In this document: positions 34,545-44,232 of the stretch, in pieces
How positions within the stretch are numbered: position 1 is the first letter of the stretch
Layout: every line of letters starts with the position of its first letter
The notes under the pieces: model-generated
What the model was told of the DNA's origin: nothing
Database searches by the model: none
Seen by the model: only the letters and a program-made list of their open reading frames with translations
Position numbers and translations under genes: made by a program
Assembly: GCA_018240895.1 (NCBI GenBank)
Contig: JAFEEX010000004.1
Location: 41,370-105,369 of the forward strand
Reading direction: 5' to 3'
DNA from: Pseudomonadota bacterium
Lineage (GTDB): Bacteria > Pseudomonadota > Alphaproteobacteria > Sphingomonadales > Sphingomonadaceae
Length of the DNA: 64,000 nucleotides

Positions 34545-34570
34545 CCTTCGACAAGCTCAGGCTGAGCGGA
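34545..34570. repeat. Family B repeat half (CTTCGACAAGCTCAGGCTGAGCGG)
   Basis: Solitary half of the repeat seen twice more in the dcw cluster (46165-46240 and 47722-47802). The core CTTCGACAAGCTCAGGCTGA is close to the arms there. It lies 25 bases upstream of obgE. Confidence 0.8.
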
Positions 34571-34590
34571 GGTGGGAGTGCAACGCGCAC

Positions 34591-34735
34591 GTTTTTGGGT
34601 TGGGATTTGGCTCAGGCCGGAGCGAGAATGGCGGGTTCCGAGAACCGGAGCGGAGCGACCTGCTGGTCGTGAGCACCGGAAGCGCAGGAGCCTGCCGTTC
34701 GCAGCCCGGCATGGGGCAAATCACAGCCCAAAAAC
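34591..34735. repeat. 145-bp imperfect inverted repeat between tRNA-Ala and obgE
   Basis: Ends GTTTTTGGGTTGGGATTTGG and, on the other strand, GTTTTTGGGCTGTGATTTGC agree at roughly three quarters of about 25 positions. The inside has shorter complementary stretches (GACCtgctGGTC). It abuts the CCA end of the tRNA gene and would be transcribed with it. Confidence 0.6.
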
Positions 34736-34737
34736 AC

Positions 34738-34813
<76 letters not shown>

Positions 34814-34915
34814 GTTCCAGTGCGAGTGCGGAAGGGCAAGCCCGCCCGCGCGAGCGGCCCCCTTAGCGAAGAGGCTGCGCGCTTGAAAGTGCTAAATTGC
34901 GCCCGGCCTAACTTC

Positions 34916-35626
34916 TTAGTGCACCACCGGGGCCGTGGTTGCCGCCACGACCGGCGTGGTGGGAAGCACCGGTGCATAGCGGGCATCCCAGGTCGCCGCA
35001 TCGGCGCGATATTGTTCATAGCTGCGATAGAACTGTTCGAACACCGCATCCATCTGCGCCAGGTTGCGGCTGGAGAAGGCAGGCAGGTCCGCCGGCTTCA
35101 GCGTCTGCGCCTCATGCGCCATTACCAGCGCGGCATCGCAGAACTTCACGATGGTCGGCGGGAAAGCGTAATAGTTGTAAACCTGCGTCATATAGGCTTC
35201 GCGGGGCCGGACGAACGCCGTGCCGTAGCGCTTCTTGAATTCGCTATCGACCGCCACGTTCACCCTGGTCAGCGCCGCCTTGTTGACCTTGAGATAGGTC
35301 TTGTAAGCGGCAAGGATATCCGCGTGTTCGCTGCGCCGGCAATTCAGCGCCGCGACGTTGAAGGCCGACCGCACGTTCCAGCTCGTCTGGTTCGGGCTGA
35401 TCCCGGCATTCACGGTCTGGCGCACCCCGTTCATGCCCAGCACCGGAACCACCAACAGCGGCGATGCGCCCAACGGGGGCTGCGGACGCGGCGGGACCAC
35501 CACGACCGGCGGCGGAGGAGGTGGGGGCGGAGGGGGGGGCGTTGATTTTGGCCCGCATGAAGCCAGGGCGCCCAGCACCACCGTAACGCCACCAACCTTG
35601 ATGCATTTGCGCAATTGCGAACTCAT
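34916..35626 (-). CDS. Lipoprotein with poly-proline stretch
   Basis: Protein of 236 residues. The signal peptide ([15 protein letters not shown]) ends in a lipobox LASC, after which come about 11 consecutive prolines and a short VVVV run, then a domain of about 170 residues rich in Ala, Tyr and Asn ([39 protein letters not shown]). I recognise no named domain; a helical fold is likely. ATG 35626 is chosen because the lipoprotein signal starts there; the longer frame up to 35722 adds a polar stretch. Placement between tRNA-Ala and a Bax-inhibitor-like gene gives no clue. Likely outer-membrane anchored. Confidence 0.72.
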   Translation of the reverse strand: MSSQLRKCIKVGGVTVVLGALASCGPKSTPPPPPPPPPPPVVVVPPRPQPPLGASPLLVVPVLGMNGVRQTVNAGISPNQTSWNVRSAFNVAALNCRRSEHADILAAYKTYLKVNKAALTRVNVAVDSEFKKRYGTAFVRPREAYMTQVYNYYAFPPTIVKFCDAALVMAHEAQTLKPADLPAFSSRNLAQMDAVFEQFYRSYEQYRADAATWDARYAPVLPTTPVVAATTAPVVH

Positions 35627-35777
35627 TCTCGAAACGTCCCTGATCCAGTTCCGGCGCCTTTTGCCGGTTGCTGCATTGCTGCTGGCTGAAGCGGTTCCTA
35701 GCCATTTCGCCCCACAATGCAAATGCCCGGCGCGTCAGACGACGCACCGGGCACGATTGAGCGTTCTGCGCTTGCGC

Positions 35778-36521
35778 TTAGCGGCGATCACCCAGGAAGC
35801 GCAGCAGATAAAGGAACATATTGATGAAATCGAGGTACAGGCTGAGCGCGCCCATCACCACGGCCTTGCCGGCATAGTCAGTACCCGCGACATAGGCATA
35901 TTCAGCCTTGAGGCGCTGGGTATCATAAGCGGTAAGCCCGGCGAAGATCAGCACGCCCAGGATCGACACGGCCCAGTAAAGCCCCGGCGATTTCAGCCAC
36001 AGGTTAAGCAGCGAGGCAACGATGATGCCGATCAGGCCCATCACCATGAAGCTGCCCATGCCCGAAAGATCACGCTTGGTGGTGTAACCCACCAGGCTGA
36101 GCCCGGCGAAGGATGCCGCCGAGGCGAAGAACGCCACCGCGATCGACCCCCCGGTATAGACCAGGAAAATCGTTGAAAGCGACAGGCCCATCACCACTGC
36201 AAAGGCCCAGAACAGGATTTGCAGCGTCGATGTCTGCATCTTGTTGAGGCCAAAGCTGATCGCCAGGATGAAGCCCAGCGGCGCAAGCTGGATGATCCAG
36301 CCCAGCGGCGTGGTCATGATCTGCGCCGCCATGCCCGAACGGGCGAACAGCATTGCGACGATGCCCGAAAGCAGCACGCCCGATGCCATGTAATTGTAAA
36401 TCGACAGCATATGCCGACGCAGCCCCTGGTCGCGCGTATCGGCACCAAGCACCTGGCCGTTGAGGACAGGCCCTCCGCCAAACTGGGTGCGGGTCGACTG
36501 CGGATCGTTCCAGTCAGCCAT
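35778..36521 (-). CDS. Bax inhibitor-1/YccA family membrane protein
   Basis: Integral membrane protein of 247 residues with seven predicted helices, starting near residue 40. The family block near the end is TAYDTQRLKAEYAYVAGTDY and the last helix has FINMFLYLLRFLG. In bacteria YccA-type members bind and modulate the FtsH protease, and YetJ-type members leak calcium. ATG 36521 has GGGAG 10 bases upstream, and the TTG at 36530 would leave no spacing. Placed between a lipoprotein and proC on the same strand, with gaps that suggest separate transcripts. Confidence 0.9.
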   Translation of the reverse strand: MADWNDPQSTRTQFGGGPVLNGQVLGADTRDQGLRRHMLSIYNYMASGVLLSGIVAMLFARSGMAAQIMTTPLGWIIQLAPLGFILAISFGLNKMQTSTLQILFWAFAVVMGLSLSTIFLVYTGGSIAVAFFASAASFAGLSLVGYTTKRDLSGMGSFMVMGLIGIIVASLLNLWLKSPGLYWAVSILGVLIFAGLTAYDTQRLKAEYAYVAGTDYAGKAVVMGALSLYLDFINMFLYLLRFLGDRR

Positions 36522-36644
36522 TTGAATCAAACTCCCTTCAGCCCGAAATGGGCGATGCGGGTAATATCGGGCGAGTTGCCCGCGCTTTCAAGCAAAACCG
36601 GACATGGCCCCAGGTAACCAATTGTAACAGCCCTATCCCCTGGC

Positions 36645-37436
36645 CTATCCCCTGGCGGCGGCGGCCATCTCTGCATTGCGATCACGGGCGGCGCGCAATG
36701 TGGCGGTAACCAGCCGCAGCAGCGCATCTTCCGCATCCAGAACGTCCAGCCCCTTCTGCGTGCTGCCGCCCGGGCTTGCCACCCGGCGCCCCAGTTCCGC
36801 CGGGCCGAAAGGCGATGCGGCGGCAAGCTGCGCGGCCCCTTCCACCGTGGCCACGGCCATCCGCTCTGCCTGGGCCGGATCAAGCCCCAGCGCCGCCGCC
36901 CCGCCGGCCAGCGCCTCGATAAAGCGATAGACAAAGCCCGGTCCGCTGCCGACCAGCGCGGTTACCAGATCAAAATCGCCTTCCGCGTCAAGCCATTCGG
37001 GCAGGCCGAGCGGTTGCAACAGGGCCGTGATCGCATCGCGCTGGCCCACGTCCAGCCCGCGGCCATAAAGCGCCAGCGGCGATTTGCCGATCGCGGCGGC
37101 AAGGTTTGGCATCACCCGCACCAGCGCGCCGGCATTAGGGAACCTGGCGGCCAGGCTATCGATTTCGACCCCGGCCAGGATTGACAGCAGCGTCGCCGAA
37201 CCGTCGATCCGCGGGGCCAGCGCCGGCGCGACCGTATCAAGCAGCTGCGGCTTCACCCCCAGCAGAACGACATTAAAGGCCTGATCCGGTAATTCGCGCA
37301 GCAGCCGCACACCCGGCGGCGCTTCGGCAAGGTAGGGATCGACCACGGTAATGCGCGCCGGATCGATTCCGCCCGCCAGCCAGCCGGTCAGCATCGCCCC
37401 GCCCATATTGCCGCAGCCGAAAATCAAAAGCGTCAC
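36645..37436 (-). CDS. proC: Pyrroline-5-carboxylate reductase
   Basis: ProC of 263 residues, making L-proline from pyrroline-5-carboxylate with NAD(P)H. Rossmann start LLIFGCGNMGGAMLTG, then NVVLLGVKPQLLD, VRVMPNLAAAIGKSP, and the C-terminal ALVGSGPGFVYRFIEAL and SPGGSTQKGLDVLDA that bind the substrate. The start is GTG at 37436. The tandem CCTATCCCCTGGC repeat (about 36632-36656) lies at its end. YbjN-like gene follows upstream on the same strand 24 bases away, probably the same operon. Confidence 0.93.
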   Translation of the reverse strand: MTLLIFGCGNMGGAMLTGWLAGGIDPARITVVDPYLAEAPPGVRLLRELPDQAFNVVLLGVKPQLLDTVAPALAPRIDGSATLLSILAGVEIDSLAARFPNAGALVRVMPNLAAAIGKSPLALYGRGLDVGQRDAITALLQPLGLPEWLDAEGDFDLVTALVGSGPGFVYRFIEALAGGAAALGLDPAQAERMAVATVEGAAQLAAASPFGPAELGRRVASPGGSTQKGLDVLDAEDALLRLVTATLRAARDRNAEMAAAARG

Positions 37437-37460
37437 GAAGTGCCTCCTCGCCGCCTTTAC

Positions 37461-37967
37461 TCAGGCCTCGCCCGCAGCATCGACCAGTGCGCTGGTCAGG
37501 GCCTCTGCGGGGCTCTTGTCACCCCACAGCACGAACTGGAACGCCGGATAGAACCGGTCGCATTCTTCCACCGCCGCTTCAACCGCAACCTGCGCCTGCC
37601 CCAGGCTGAGCAGTCCGTCGTCCCCAAGCAGCAATCCGTGGCGGTAAAGCAGGACCGATCCGTTCGACCAGATGTCGAAATGGCCGACCCACAATTGCTC
37701 GTTAACCAGCGCCAGCAATTCATACACCGCCGCGCGCTTGTCATCGGGTACGCGAATATCGGGCAGGCACAGCAGTTGCAGGACGTGATCCTCACGCCGC
37801 CAGATCCCGCGCAGGGTATAGCTGGCCCAGGATCCCTTGATCTCGCCTGAAATTTCATCGTCATTCAGGAATTCGCATGGCCAGCCGCGCGCCTCGAACA
37901 GGGAGGCGAGCATATCGACGGGGGCGGCGTCATCATCCCGATCGTATTCGCGGTTGCCTTGCATCAT
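37461..37967 (-). CDS. YbjN domain protein
   Basis: Protein of 168 residues with a YbjN (DUF1790) domain over residues about 15-150: MLASLFEARGWPCEFLNDDE, then LRGIWRREDHVLQLLCLPDI and the helical end CDRFYPAFQFVLWGDKSPAE. YbjN proteins are chaperone-like in fold; the E. coli member affects stress, motility and biofilm. Alternative ATG at 37964 is one codon in. The neighbours are proC and the SPOR protein. Some sphingomonads have this gene beside proC, so the order may be conserved. Confidence 0.85.
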   Translation of the reverse strand: MMQGNREYDRDDDAAPVDMLASLFEARGWPCEFLNDDEISGEIKGSWASYTLRGIWRREDHVLQLLCLPDIRVPDDKRAAVYELLALVNEQLWVGHFDIWSNGSVLLYRHGLLLGDDGLLSLGQAQVAVEAAVEECDRFYPAFQFVLWGDKSPAEALTSALVDAAGEA

Positions 37968-38078
37968 GAAAGGGTGAATGCGTCGGCAAGGCCGTCCGGG
38001 ACAATCCACGGTTAACGCCGCGTTGGGCAAAACTCGACAAGTCTGTTCACAAGGTGTGGAAAAGCGGCGGATATGCCC

Positions 38079-40079
38079 TCAGCCGCCCGGCAGCGCATCC
38101 ACCACCTGCCCCGCCGGACTGTTCCACTGGAACGCGCCATCAACCCCGGCCTTCCTGAGCTGCGAAAGGAAGGTGCCGGCCTGCCCGGCGGTTTCGAACG
38201 GTCCGGTCAGCAGGCGGTTGGTCTGGCCCCAGGCGCTGACAAAGGGTTTGCGCCCCTTGAACGCTGCGGCGTCTTCCCTAACCAGTCTGCGCCAGTCAAA
38301 CGCCAGCGCCCGCTTGTCCCGCCCGGTCGCGACCTGCACCCAGATCCGGCTGGGATGGCTTGGTTCCTTCGCCTTGGCGGTCTTGGCGTCCTTGGCAACC
38401 TCTCCGTCCTTGCACTGGGCGGGCACAGCCTTGGTCGCAACCTTGCCCCGCGCAGCTCTTCCGCCTTTGGTTTCGGCGACTTCGCAGGCCTTGTCTGCCT
38501 CCGCCTGCGCGGCCTTGCTTTTGTCCTTGCCCTTGGCAGCGTCCCTGGCGGGCTTCGCTTCGGTCGCCGGTCTGGCGGGCGGGGGCGTTGGCGCGGCTTT
38601 CAGCTTGCGCAAATCAACCGCGCCCGCTTCCGGTTCAGCCTCGCGGCTGGGCGGGGTCAGATCGGCGAAAACTTCAGACAGGCTGCGCGGCTTCGGCGGC
38701 GCAGGGGGCACCGGCCTTGGCGGAGCGGGCGGATTTGCCACAATCGGAGCCGGCGCGGTGACGGCTGGAGTCGGGGTGGCCGGCTGCGGCGTGGCAGCAG
38801 CCCCCGGTTTGAGCGCAAAACCGGATGACGCACTGTCAAGCGTGGTAAAGCCGGGCTGCGAACCTGCGGCGGGCACAGCCACGTTCGGAGCGGTTACCGC
38901 AGCGCTGGTGACGGGTGCCAGTTCCTGCACTGTGCGCGGCGTTGCCGCTGCCGAAGCTGACGGATTTAAGACCGGAGGCGTCACCGCCGAAACCGTGGCA
39001 ACCTGTGCCGGCATCGGCTGAGGCATTGCCGCCGGCTTGACCGCAGGCGGCGGTGCGGTTTGCAGCGGCGTTGACGGCACAGGCTTTGACAGAACGGCGG
39101 CAGGTTGCGCGACTGCCACAGCGGGGATCTGACGGGCTGGCGGCGATGCAGCAGCGGCCTTGGCCAAAGCCTTGGCCCGCTTCTTCTCGTCCCGGGCCGA
39201 AAGCTTGCCCGCGGCAGTATTGGCCGGAACCGGCACAGAGGCTGCGGCGGCAAGCGCCGGACGGGCCCGGACCAGCTGCGCAAACCGCGGATCATCATGA
39301 CCGATTTCCGCAGCGCGGGGAAAACGCCCCAGATTGGCCGCTGTCGCCTGCTGCGCTGCGGTCAATTTGGGCATATAGCGCAGATAGTTGCCGATCGCCG
39401 AGGCCATACTTGCCGGCATGGTCGAATGGGCGATCGAATCCGCCTCTTCCACCTGCCCCAGAATTGCCAGCGACAGCGCCCGGGTCCGCCATGCCGCCTT
39501 GTCCTGACGTTGCAACAGCGGGCCGAGCGTGGCCTCCATCGCGCGGCGATCCTGGGAAATCGCCTGGCTCAGCCCCAGCCGGCGGCTGGTTTCATCGCTG
39601 GGACCGGTTGCCAGCGCCTGCTGGTAAAAACGCTGAGCTGTGACCGGATCGCCGATCATGTCAAAGGCCAGGCCGCGATCGGCCACCCGCGCCGCCTCGA
39701 TCGGCCCCAGCTTTTCAGCCTCGTCAAACAGCGGAATGGCGCTGACCGGATCGCCCCCCAGCACATAAGCCCCGGCCAGCCCGGCCTTGACCTTGGCATT
39801 ATCTGGCGAAAGCCCGTCCGCCCTTCGGTAAAAGCCGACCGCTGCATCACTGTCACCGGCGGCAAGCGATGCCACGCCGGCATCGATCAGCGCTTCGACA
39901 TCGCGGGGATTGCGCGCCAGCCTGGCCAATGCGGCGTTGAGCCGGAGCCCGTCTCCGCCGGGAATCGGCTGAACCACCGCGCCGCTTGTCTGGGCCAAAG
40001 CCATGTGGGCCGGACCGCACAACAGCACCGGCGCACTGGCCAGGAAAAGACGATACAAGAGGCGGTTCGTGCGGCGCAT
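38079..40079 (-). CDS. TPR and SPOR domain protein
   Basis: Exported protein of 666 residues. A signal peptide (residues 1-29, ending AHMALA) is followed by TPR-like helical pairs over about 45-240 (ARNPRDVEALIDAGVASLAA, and GPIEAARVADRGLAFDMIGD), then about 300 residues of Pro/Ala/Lys-rich linker, and a SPOR domain at the C-terminus (SRIWVQVATGRDKRALAFDW ... VDGAFQWNSPAGQVVDALPG). SPOR domains bind denuded glycan strands at the division septum, so a role in septation is likely. It follows ftsZ by 108 bases on the same strand. The linker makes the protein much longer than most SPOR proteins. Confidence 0.85.
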   Translation of the reverse strand: MRRTNRLLYRLFLASAPVLLCGPAHMALAQTSGAVVQPIPGGDGLRLNAALARLARNPRDVEALIDAGVASLAAGDSDAAVGFYRRADGLSPDNAKVKAGLAGAYVLGGDPVSAIPLFDEAEKLGPIEAARVADRGLAFDMIGDPVTAQRFYQQALATGPSDETSRRLGLSQAISQDRRAMEATLGPLLQRQDKAAWRTRALSLAILGQVEEADSIAHSTMPASMASAIGNYLRYMPKLTAAQQATAANLGRFPRAAEIGHDDPRFAQLVRARPALAAAASVPVPANTAAGKLSARDEKKRAKALAKAAAASPPARQIPAVAVAQPAAVLSKPVPSTPLQTAPPPAVKPAAMPQPMPAQVATVSAVTPPVLNPSASAAATPRTVQELAPVTSAAVTAPNVAVPAAGSQPGFTTLDSASSGFALKPGAAATPQPATPTPAVTAPAPIVANPPAPPRPVPPAPPKPRSLSEVFADLTPPSREAEPEAGAVDLRKLKAAPTPPPARPATEAKPARDAAKGKDKSKAAQAEADKACEVAETKGGRAARGKVATKAVPAQCKDGEVAKDAKTAKAKEPSHPSRIWVQVATGRDKRALAFDWRRLVREDAAAFKGRKPFVSAWGQTNRLLTGPFETAGQAGTFLSQLRKAGVDGAFQWNSPAGQVVDALPGG

Positions 40080-40187
40080 GGCAATTGTTCTGGTGTCTGA
40101 AGGTGGCCCGGCAAGGCAAGCACCGCGCCGGGTTAGCCTGACCAGTCTGAACCCGGCGCGAACGAAAATGCCTGCCCGCGCCCGGTT

Positions 40188-41894
40188 CTACTGGTTGTTC
40201 TGCCGGCCAAGGAAGCGCGGAATGCTGATTGACGGACCGCCGCCGCCCTCATCATCGTCGTCGTCCTCACTGGACGAGCGCCCGCCGCGCGACAGGTTCG
40301 CCATGCGCTCAAACAGCGTGGCTCCGCCGCCGGCCCTGCCCCCGCGACCGCCGCCTGTGCCAGAGCTGCCTCCACCAGTGGCGGGGGCCTGCCCGTGTTC
40401 CGGAGCGGCCGGTTCGTCCGACCGGCCCTGCGGAATGGCCCCGGCTTCAACGCCCGCGTCGCTGTCAGTGGCGATCAGGCCGCGGCGACGCCCCGGCATG
40501 GTGCCGCCCAGCGGCGCATCTTCCTCGTGCAAGCGCGATGCATCAAGCAGCAGTTCATCGCCGGCGCCGTCGCCAGTGCCAGCGGTCGGCTTTTCCGCAG
40601 CGGTTTCATCCGCCTCAAGCTCCAGCTCAAGCGGATCGCCTTCAGACTGGCTGTGGGCCGGGTGGCTGTGGTCAGTCGCAGCGGCGGGCACATCCCAATC
40701 GTCATCCTCCGCCGGTTTCACCTCTGGCGGCGTCGGCGGTTCAAGCTTGACCACGGGGGCTGGCGCAGCTTCAGATACGGGTTCCGCCGGCACCACAGGT
40801 GGCGCGGGTTCATGCGCGCGGTTGAACAGCGGCTCTGCCGCGGCAGCCGGGGCCGCCATCGCCGGGCGGGCGGGGCCGCGCGACGCGGTCAGGTTAAGCG
40901 GGCGCGACGCATCTTCGGCCTGCTGGGCGGTTTGCTCAATCCCGGTGGCCACCACCGAAACGCGAATCTTGCCCTGCAATTCGGGGTTGAAGGCGCTGCC
41001 CCAGATGATGTTGGCGTTGGGATCAACCAGTTCGCGGATGTGGTTCGCGGCCTCGTCCACCTCAAGCAGCTTCATATCGTCGCCGCCAATGATCGAGATG
41101 ATCACGCCCTTCGCGCCCTGCATCGACACACCGTCAAGCAGCGGATTGGCAATGGCCTTTTCAGCGGCTTCAAGCGCACGGTTCTCTCCATGCCCTTCGC
41201 CGGTGCCCATCATCGCCTTGCCCATTTCGGCCATGACCGAGCGGACGTCAGCAAAGTCAAGGTTGATCAGGCCGGGCATGACCATCAGATCGGTGATCGA
41301 TCGCACGCCCTGTTGCAGCACCTCGTCAGCCAGCTCGAACGCCTCCTTGAAGGTGGTTTCAGCCTTGGCCACCAGGAACAGGTTCTGGTTGGGAATTACG
41401 ATCAGGGTATCGACGTGCTTTTGCAGCTCCTCGATTCCCGCCTCTGCCGCGCGCATCCGGCGGGTGCCTTCGAACAGGAACGGCTTGGTGACCACCCCCA
41501 CGGTCAGCACGCCCTTGTCGCGCGCCGCCTTGGCCACGACGGGGGCCGCCCCGGTGCCGGTGCCGCCGCCCATGCCGGCGGCGATGAAGCACATGTGCAC
41601 CCCTTCCAGCGCGCGGTCGATCTCGGCCAGGGTTTCCTCCGCCGCGGCGCGGCCCACTTCGGGGCGAGAGCCAGCACCCAGACCCTGGGTGATGTCCGGC
41701 CCCAACTGGATCCGGTGTTCGGCGATGGAATTGTTCAGCGCCTGGGCATCGGTATTGGCGATAATGAAATCAACGCCTTCGATCCCGGCGTGGATCATGT
41801 TGGCAATCGCGTTGCCGCCAGCGCCGCCAACCCCGATCACGGTAATGCGAGGACGCAGCTCTTCGACGGCCGGCGGTCCGATATTGATGCTCAT
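40188..41894 (-). CDS. ftsZ: Cell division protein FtsZ
   Basis: FtsZ of 568 residues, the tubulin-like GTPase that forms the division ring. The GTPase domain covers about 1-320: [14 protein letters not shown] at residues 18-30, the tubulin signature GGGTGTG at 109-115, and [11 protein letters not shown]. The rest is a 240-residue linker rich in Ala, Pro and acidic residues, ending in [11 protein letters not shown], the conserved peptide that binds FtsA, MipZ-type or other partners. The linker is much longer than in enterobacteria but normal for alphaproteobacteria. It is preceded by ftsA after a 122-base gap that may hold its own promoter. Confidence 0.97.
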   Translation of the reverse strand: MSINIGPPAVEELRPRITVIGVGGAGGNAIANMIHAGIEGVDFIIANTDAQALNNSIAEHRIQLGPDITQGLGAGSRPEVGRAAAEETLAEIDRALEGVHMCFIAAGMGGGTGTGAAPVVAKAARDKGVLTVGVVTKPFLFEGTRRMRAAEAGIEELQKHVDTLIVIPNQNLFLVAKAETTFKEAFELADEVLQQGVRSITDLMVMPGLINLDFADVRSVMAEMGKAMMGTGEGHGENRALEAAEKAIANPLLDGVSMQGAKGVIISIIGGDDMKLLEVDEAANHIRELVDPNANIIWGSAFNPELQGKIRVSVVATGIEQTAQQAEDASRPLNLTASRGPARPAMAAPAAAAEPLFNRAHEPAPPVVPAEPVSEAAPAPVVKLEPPTPPEVKPAEDDDWDVPAAATDHSHPAHSQSEGDPLELELEADETAAEKPTAGTGDGAGDELLLDASRLHEEDAPLGGTMPGRRRGLIATDSDAGVEAGAIPQGRSDEPAAPEHGQAPATGGGSSGTGGGRGGRAGGGATLFERMANLSRGGRSSSEDDDDDEGGGGPSISIPRFLGRQNNQ

Positions 41895-42016
41895 GGCGCT
41901 CTCCAGTCAGGCACGCAAATGCACTAAAACCAATTTGCCCGGTTCTTGCACCGTTCGAATCGGCGAATCAAAGCCAAATTAACCCTTGTCCACAGCCGTT
42001 AAGCGGGTCGCGGGGT

Positions 42017-43297
42017 TCAAAAATACTCCTTCACCGCGCGCAGCACCCTGTTGACCAGTCCCATGCCGCTGTAACGGAAGGTTTCCTGATGGCGCCGCCC
42101 CAGCGCGCGGATGTCAATGGGATCGGCTGCGGCATAGAGCACCAGCCCTGCCAGAGTGGTGAAGCCGGGGGTTGCGTGAGCTTCTGCCAGACCCTTCATA
42201 TGCAGCGGCTTGCCAACCCGCACCGGCTTGCCAACCGCCGATTGGGCATAGTCGGCCAGTCCCGCCAGTTCCGCCCCGCCCCCGGTTATCACCACAAGCT
42301 GGCCGCGCTGTCCGGAAAAGCCCAGGCCCTTCAGCGCCTTGTTCACTTCTTCCATCCAGCGGCCCAGATGCCCGGTGATAACCGAAACCAGTTCGGCGCG
42401 GGGGATGCGGTTCTTGTCATCGGCATGGCGGGCCAGCGGGCCGCTGCCTTCCTCACCCGGGGCATTGACCGGGATCATCTCACGGTGGTCCGCCGGGCTG
42501 GCGATGGCCGAACCGTGGACGCATTTAAGCCGCTCCGCCTGAAAACGGCGGATGCCAAAGGCGCTGGCCACCGCATCGGTGATGTCGCCTGACCCCATCG
42601 GAATGGTGACCAGGCCCAGCAGCATCCCCCCGGCATAGACCGATACGTTGGTCACTTCCGCGCCGAATTCCACCAGGGCAACGCCCAGTTCGCGCTCCTC
42701 ATTGGTCAGGCAGGCATGGCCCGCCGCGATGGGTGAGCCGACCACCGCCTCGACATCAAGGTGAGCGTTCTGCACCGCTTCGGTAATGTTACGGATCGGC
42801 GCGCCATCGGCCAGCATCACGTGGATATCGACGCCCAACCGCTCGGCATGAAGCCCCTTGGGATCGGCCACGCCGTCCGCGCCGTCCAGCGTATAATGCG
42901 CCGGCTGGGCATGAAGCACCATGCGCCCGTCGGGCTGGATCACGTCGCGCGCCGAAACCAGCAGATGCTCGATATCCTCGTGCTCGATCCGGCGTCCGCC
43001 AATATCGACCTCAACCTGCGCAACCTGGCTGGCAAGGCCCGCCCCGGATGCGCCGATCCACACGCTGGTCACTGCGGTATTGGCAATCTTTTCCGCGCGT
43101 TCCACCGCATCGCGCACGGCATAGGTGGCCGCCTGCATATCGGTGATATAGCCGCGCTTTATCCCCTGGGCGGCGCGGTGGAATGATCCAAGCACGATCA
43201 TCTCGCCGGTTTCGCTAAGCCCGGCAACCATCGCCGATATGCGAAACGAGCCGATATTCACCGCGCCAAAAGCCTTGACGATGCGGGGCTGCGCCAT
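42017..43297 (-). CDS. ftsA: Cell division protein FtsA
   Basis: Actin-like protein of 426 residues that tethers FtsZ to the membrane and recruits later division proteins. Phosphate 1 region near residues 7-20 (VKAFGAVNIGSFRISAMV), SHS2 1C domain in the first half, and phosphate 2/adenosine parts (VALVEFGAEVTNVSVYAG, and VVITGGGAELAGLADYA). The C-terminal amphipathic helix is GLVNRVLRAVKEYF. Its ATG shares one base with the ftsQ stop (TGATG). The gene is the second last of the dcw string. Confidence 0.95.
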   Translation of the reverse strand: MAQPRIVKAFGAVNIGSFRISAMVAGLSETGEMIVLGSFHRAAQGIKRGYITDMQAATYAVRDAVERAEKIANTAVTSVWIGASGAGLASQVAQVEVDIGGRRIEHEDIEHLLVSARDVIQPDGRMVLHAQPAHYTLDGADGVADPKGLHAERLGVDIHVMLADGAPIRNITEAVQNAHLDVEAVVGSPIAAGHACLTNEERELGVALVEFGAEVTNVSVYAGGMLLGLVTIPMGSGDITDAVASAFGIRRFQAERLKCVHGSAIASPADHREMIPVNAPGEEGSGPLARHADDKNRIPRAELVSVITGHLGRWMEEVNKALKGLGFSGQRGQLVVITGGGAELAGLADYAQSAVGKPVRVGKPLHMKGLAEAHATPGFTTLAGLVLYAAADPIDIRALGRRHQETFRYSGMGLVNRVLRAVKEYF

Positions 43298-44232
43298 CAG
43301 TTCTGCTCCTGCCCGGCGGCGGGCCTTGCAGCGGAAACCGATTGTTCAACCGGATCGGTACGGCCGGGAACCCGCAGATAGATCCGGTCGGGCGCGCGCA
43401 TATCAAAGGCCGCAACTTTGCCCCCCAGCAAGCGATTGACCCCGTCAAGCCGGGCAAAGGTCATCAGCGCCTTGGCCGCCTGCTGGTCCCCTTCGGGCAG
43501 GGCCAGCATCTGATCGGTCCTGAAGGTCAGGTTCCAGCGCCGGTTGCCGACCCATTCAGCCTCTGTCACCTGGGGTTTGAGCGCGGGGGCCGCGCCAAGC
43601 AGCCCGGCCAGTGCCTCTACCTGCTGGCCTGCCCCCGGGCCGGCGATAACCAGCTTGCCCTTGGCCCGCTCTGGCGAGACGACCTGTAATTCGTGGCCGG
43701 TCGCGTCGATCAGCACCAGCCGGTCCGCCTTGCGCAGCACCGCTGCGGGCTTGCGTTCAACAATGTCAATCGCCAGCGTATCGGGAAGCTGGCGCGAAAC
43801 GCGGGCATCCTGCACCCATGACAGTTCCAGCAGCTTTGCGCGCAGGGCCTGGATATCAACCATCGGCATGGCCCGGCGATTGTCCGCCAGCGCGAGTTGA
43901 TAGACCTTCAGTTCGTTGAGGTTCTTGGTGCCGGTTACATTGACCCGCTTGACCTCAAACCCGGCATCGTGGGCGATCGCGGCAAGTTGCTGCTGGGCCA
44001 TAGCCGGCACCCCGGCAAAACTCGCCACCATCCACGCCAGGATCACCGCCCCGCCCAGGATCATCGCCAGAAAGATGCGGTGCCACTGGCCCTCGCTGAA
44101 CGGCAGCCAGCTTAACGCCGTGTCAAGCGCGGAACCGGTGCGCGCCCGGGCCGCGCGCACCTGGCGCGCCTTGCCCTGGGCCGCCGCGGCCTTGCGGACA
44201 GAGGTGCCCTGACGCCTGATCTTCTGGCTCAT
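43297..44232 (-). CDS. ftsQ: Cell division protein FtsQ
   Basis: Bitopic protein of 311 residues: a basic cytosolic N-terminus (about 45 residues), one membrane helix (FLAMILGGAVILAWMVASFA), a POTRA domain (KRVNVTGTKNLNELKVYQLA) and the FtsQ beta domain (LSWVQDARVSRQLPDTLAID and RLVLIDATGHELQ). It links FtsK and FtsW/I through FtsB/L. Length and layout fit. It overlaps ddl by 4 bases and ftsA by 1. Confidence 0.92.
   Translation of the reverse strand: MSQKIRRQGTSVRKAAAAQGKARQVRAARARTGSALDTALSWLPFSEGQWHRIFLAMILGGAVILAWMVASFAGVPAMAQQQLAAIAHDAGFEVKRVNVTGTKNLNELKVYQLALADNRRAMPMVDIQALRAKLLELSWVQDARVSRQLPDTLAIDIVERKPAAVLRKADRLVLIDATGHELQVVSPERAKGKLVIAGPGAGQQVEALAGLLGAAPALKPQVTEAEWVGNRRWNLTFRTDQMLALPEGDQQAAKALMTFARLDGVNRLLGGKVAAFDMRAPDRIYLRVPGRTDPVEQSVSAARPAAGQEQN

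Noticed and set aside
40003-41982. Two long plus-strand open frames (659 and 510 codons) opposite ftsZ
   Set aside because: Antisense shadows caused by codon bias in the long Ala/Pro-rich FtsZ tail; ftsZ motifs are unambiguous on the minus strand.
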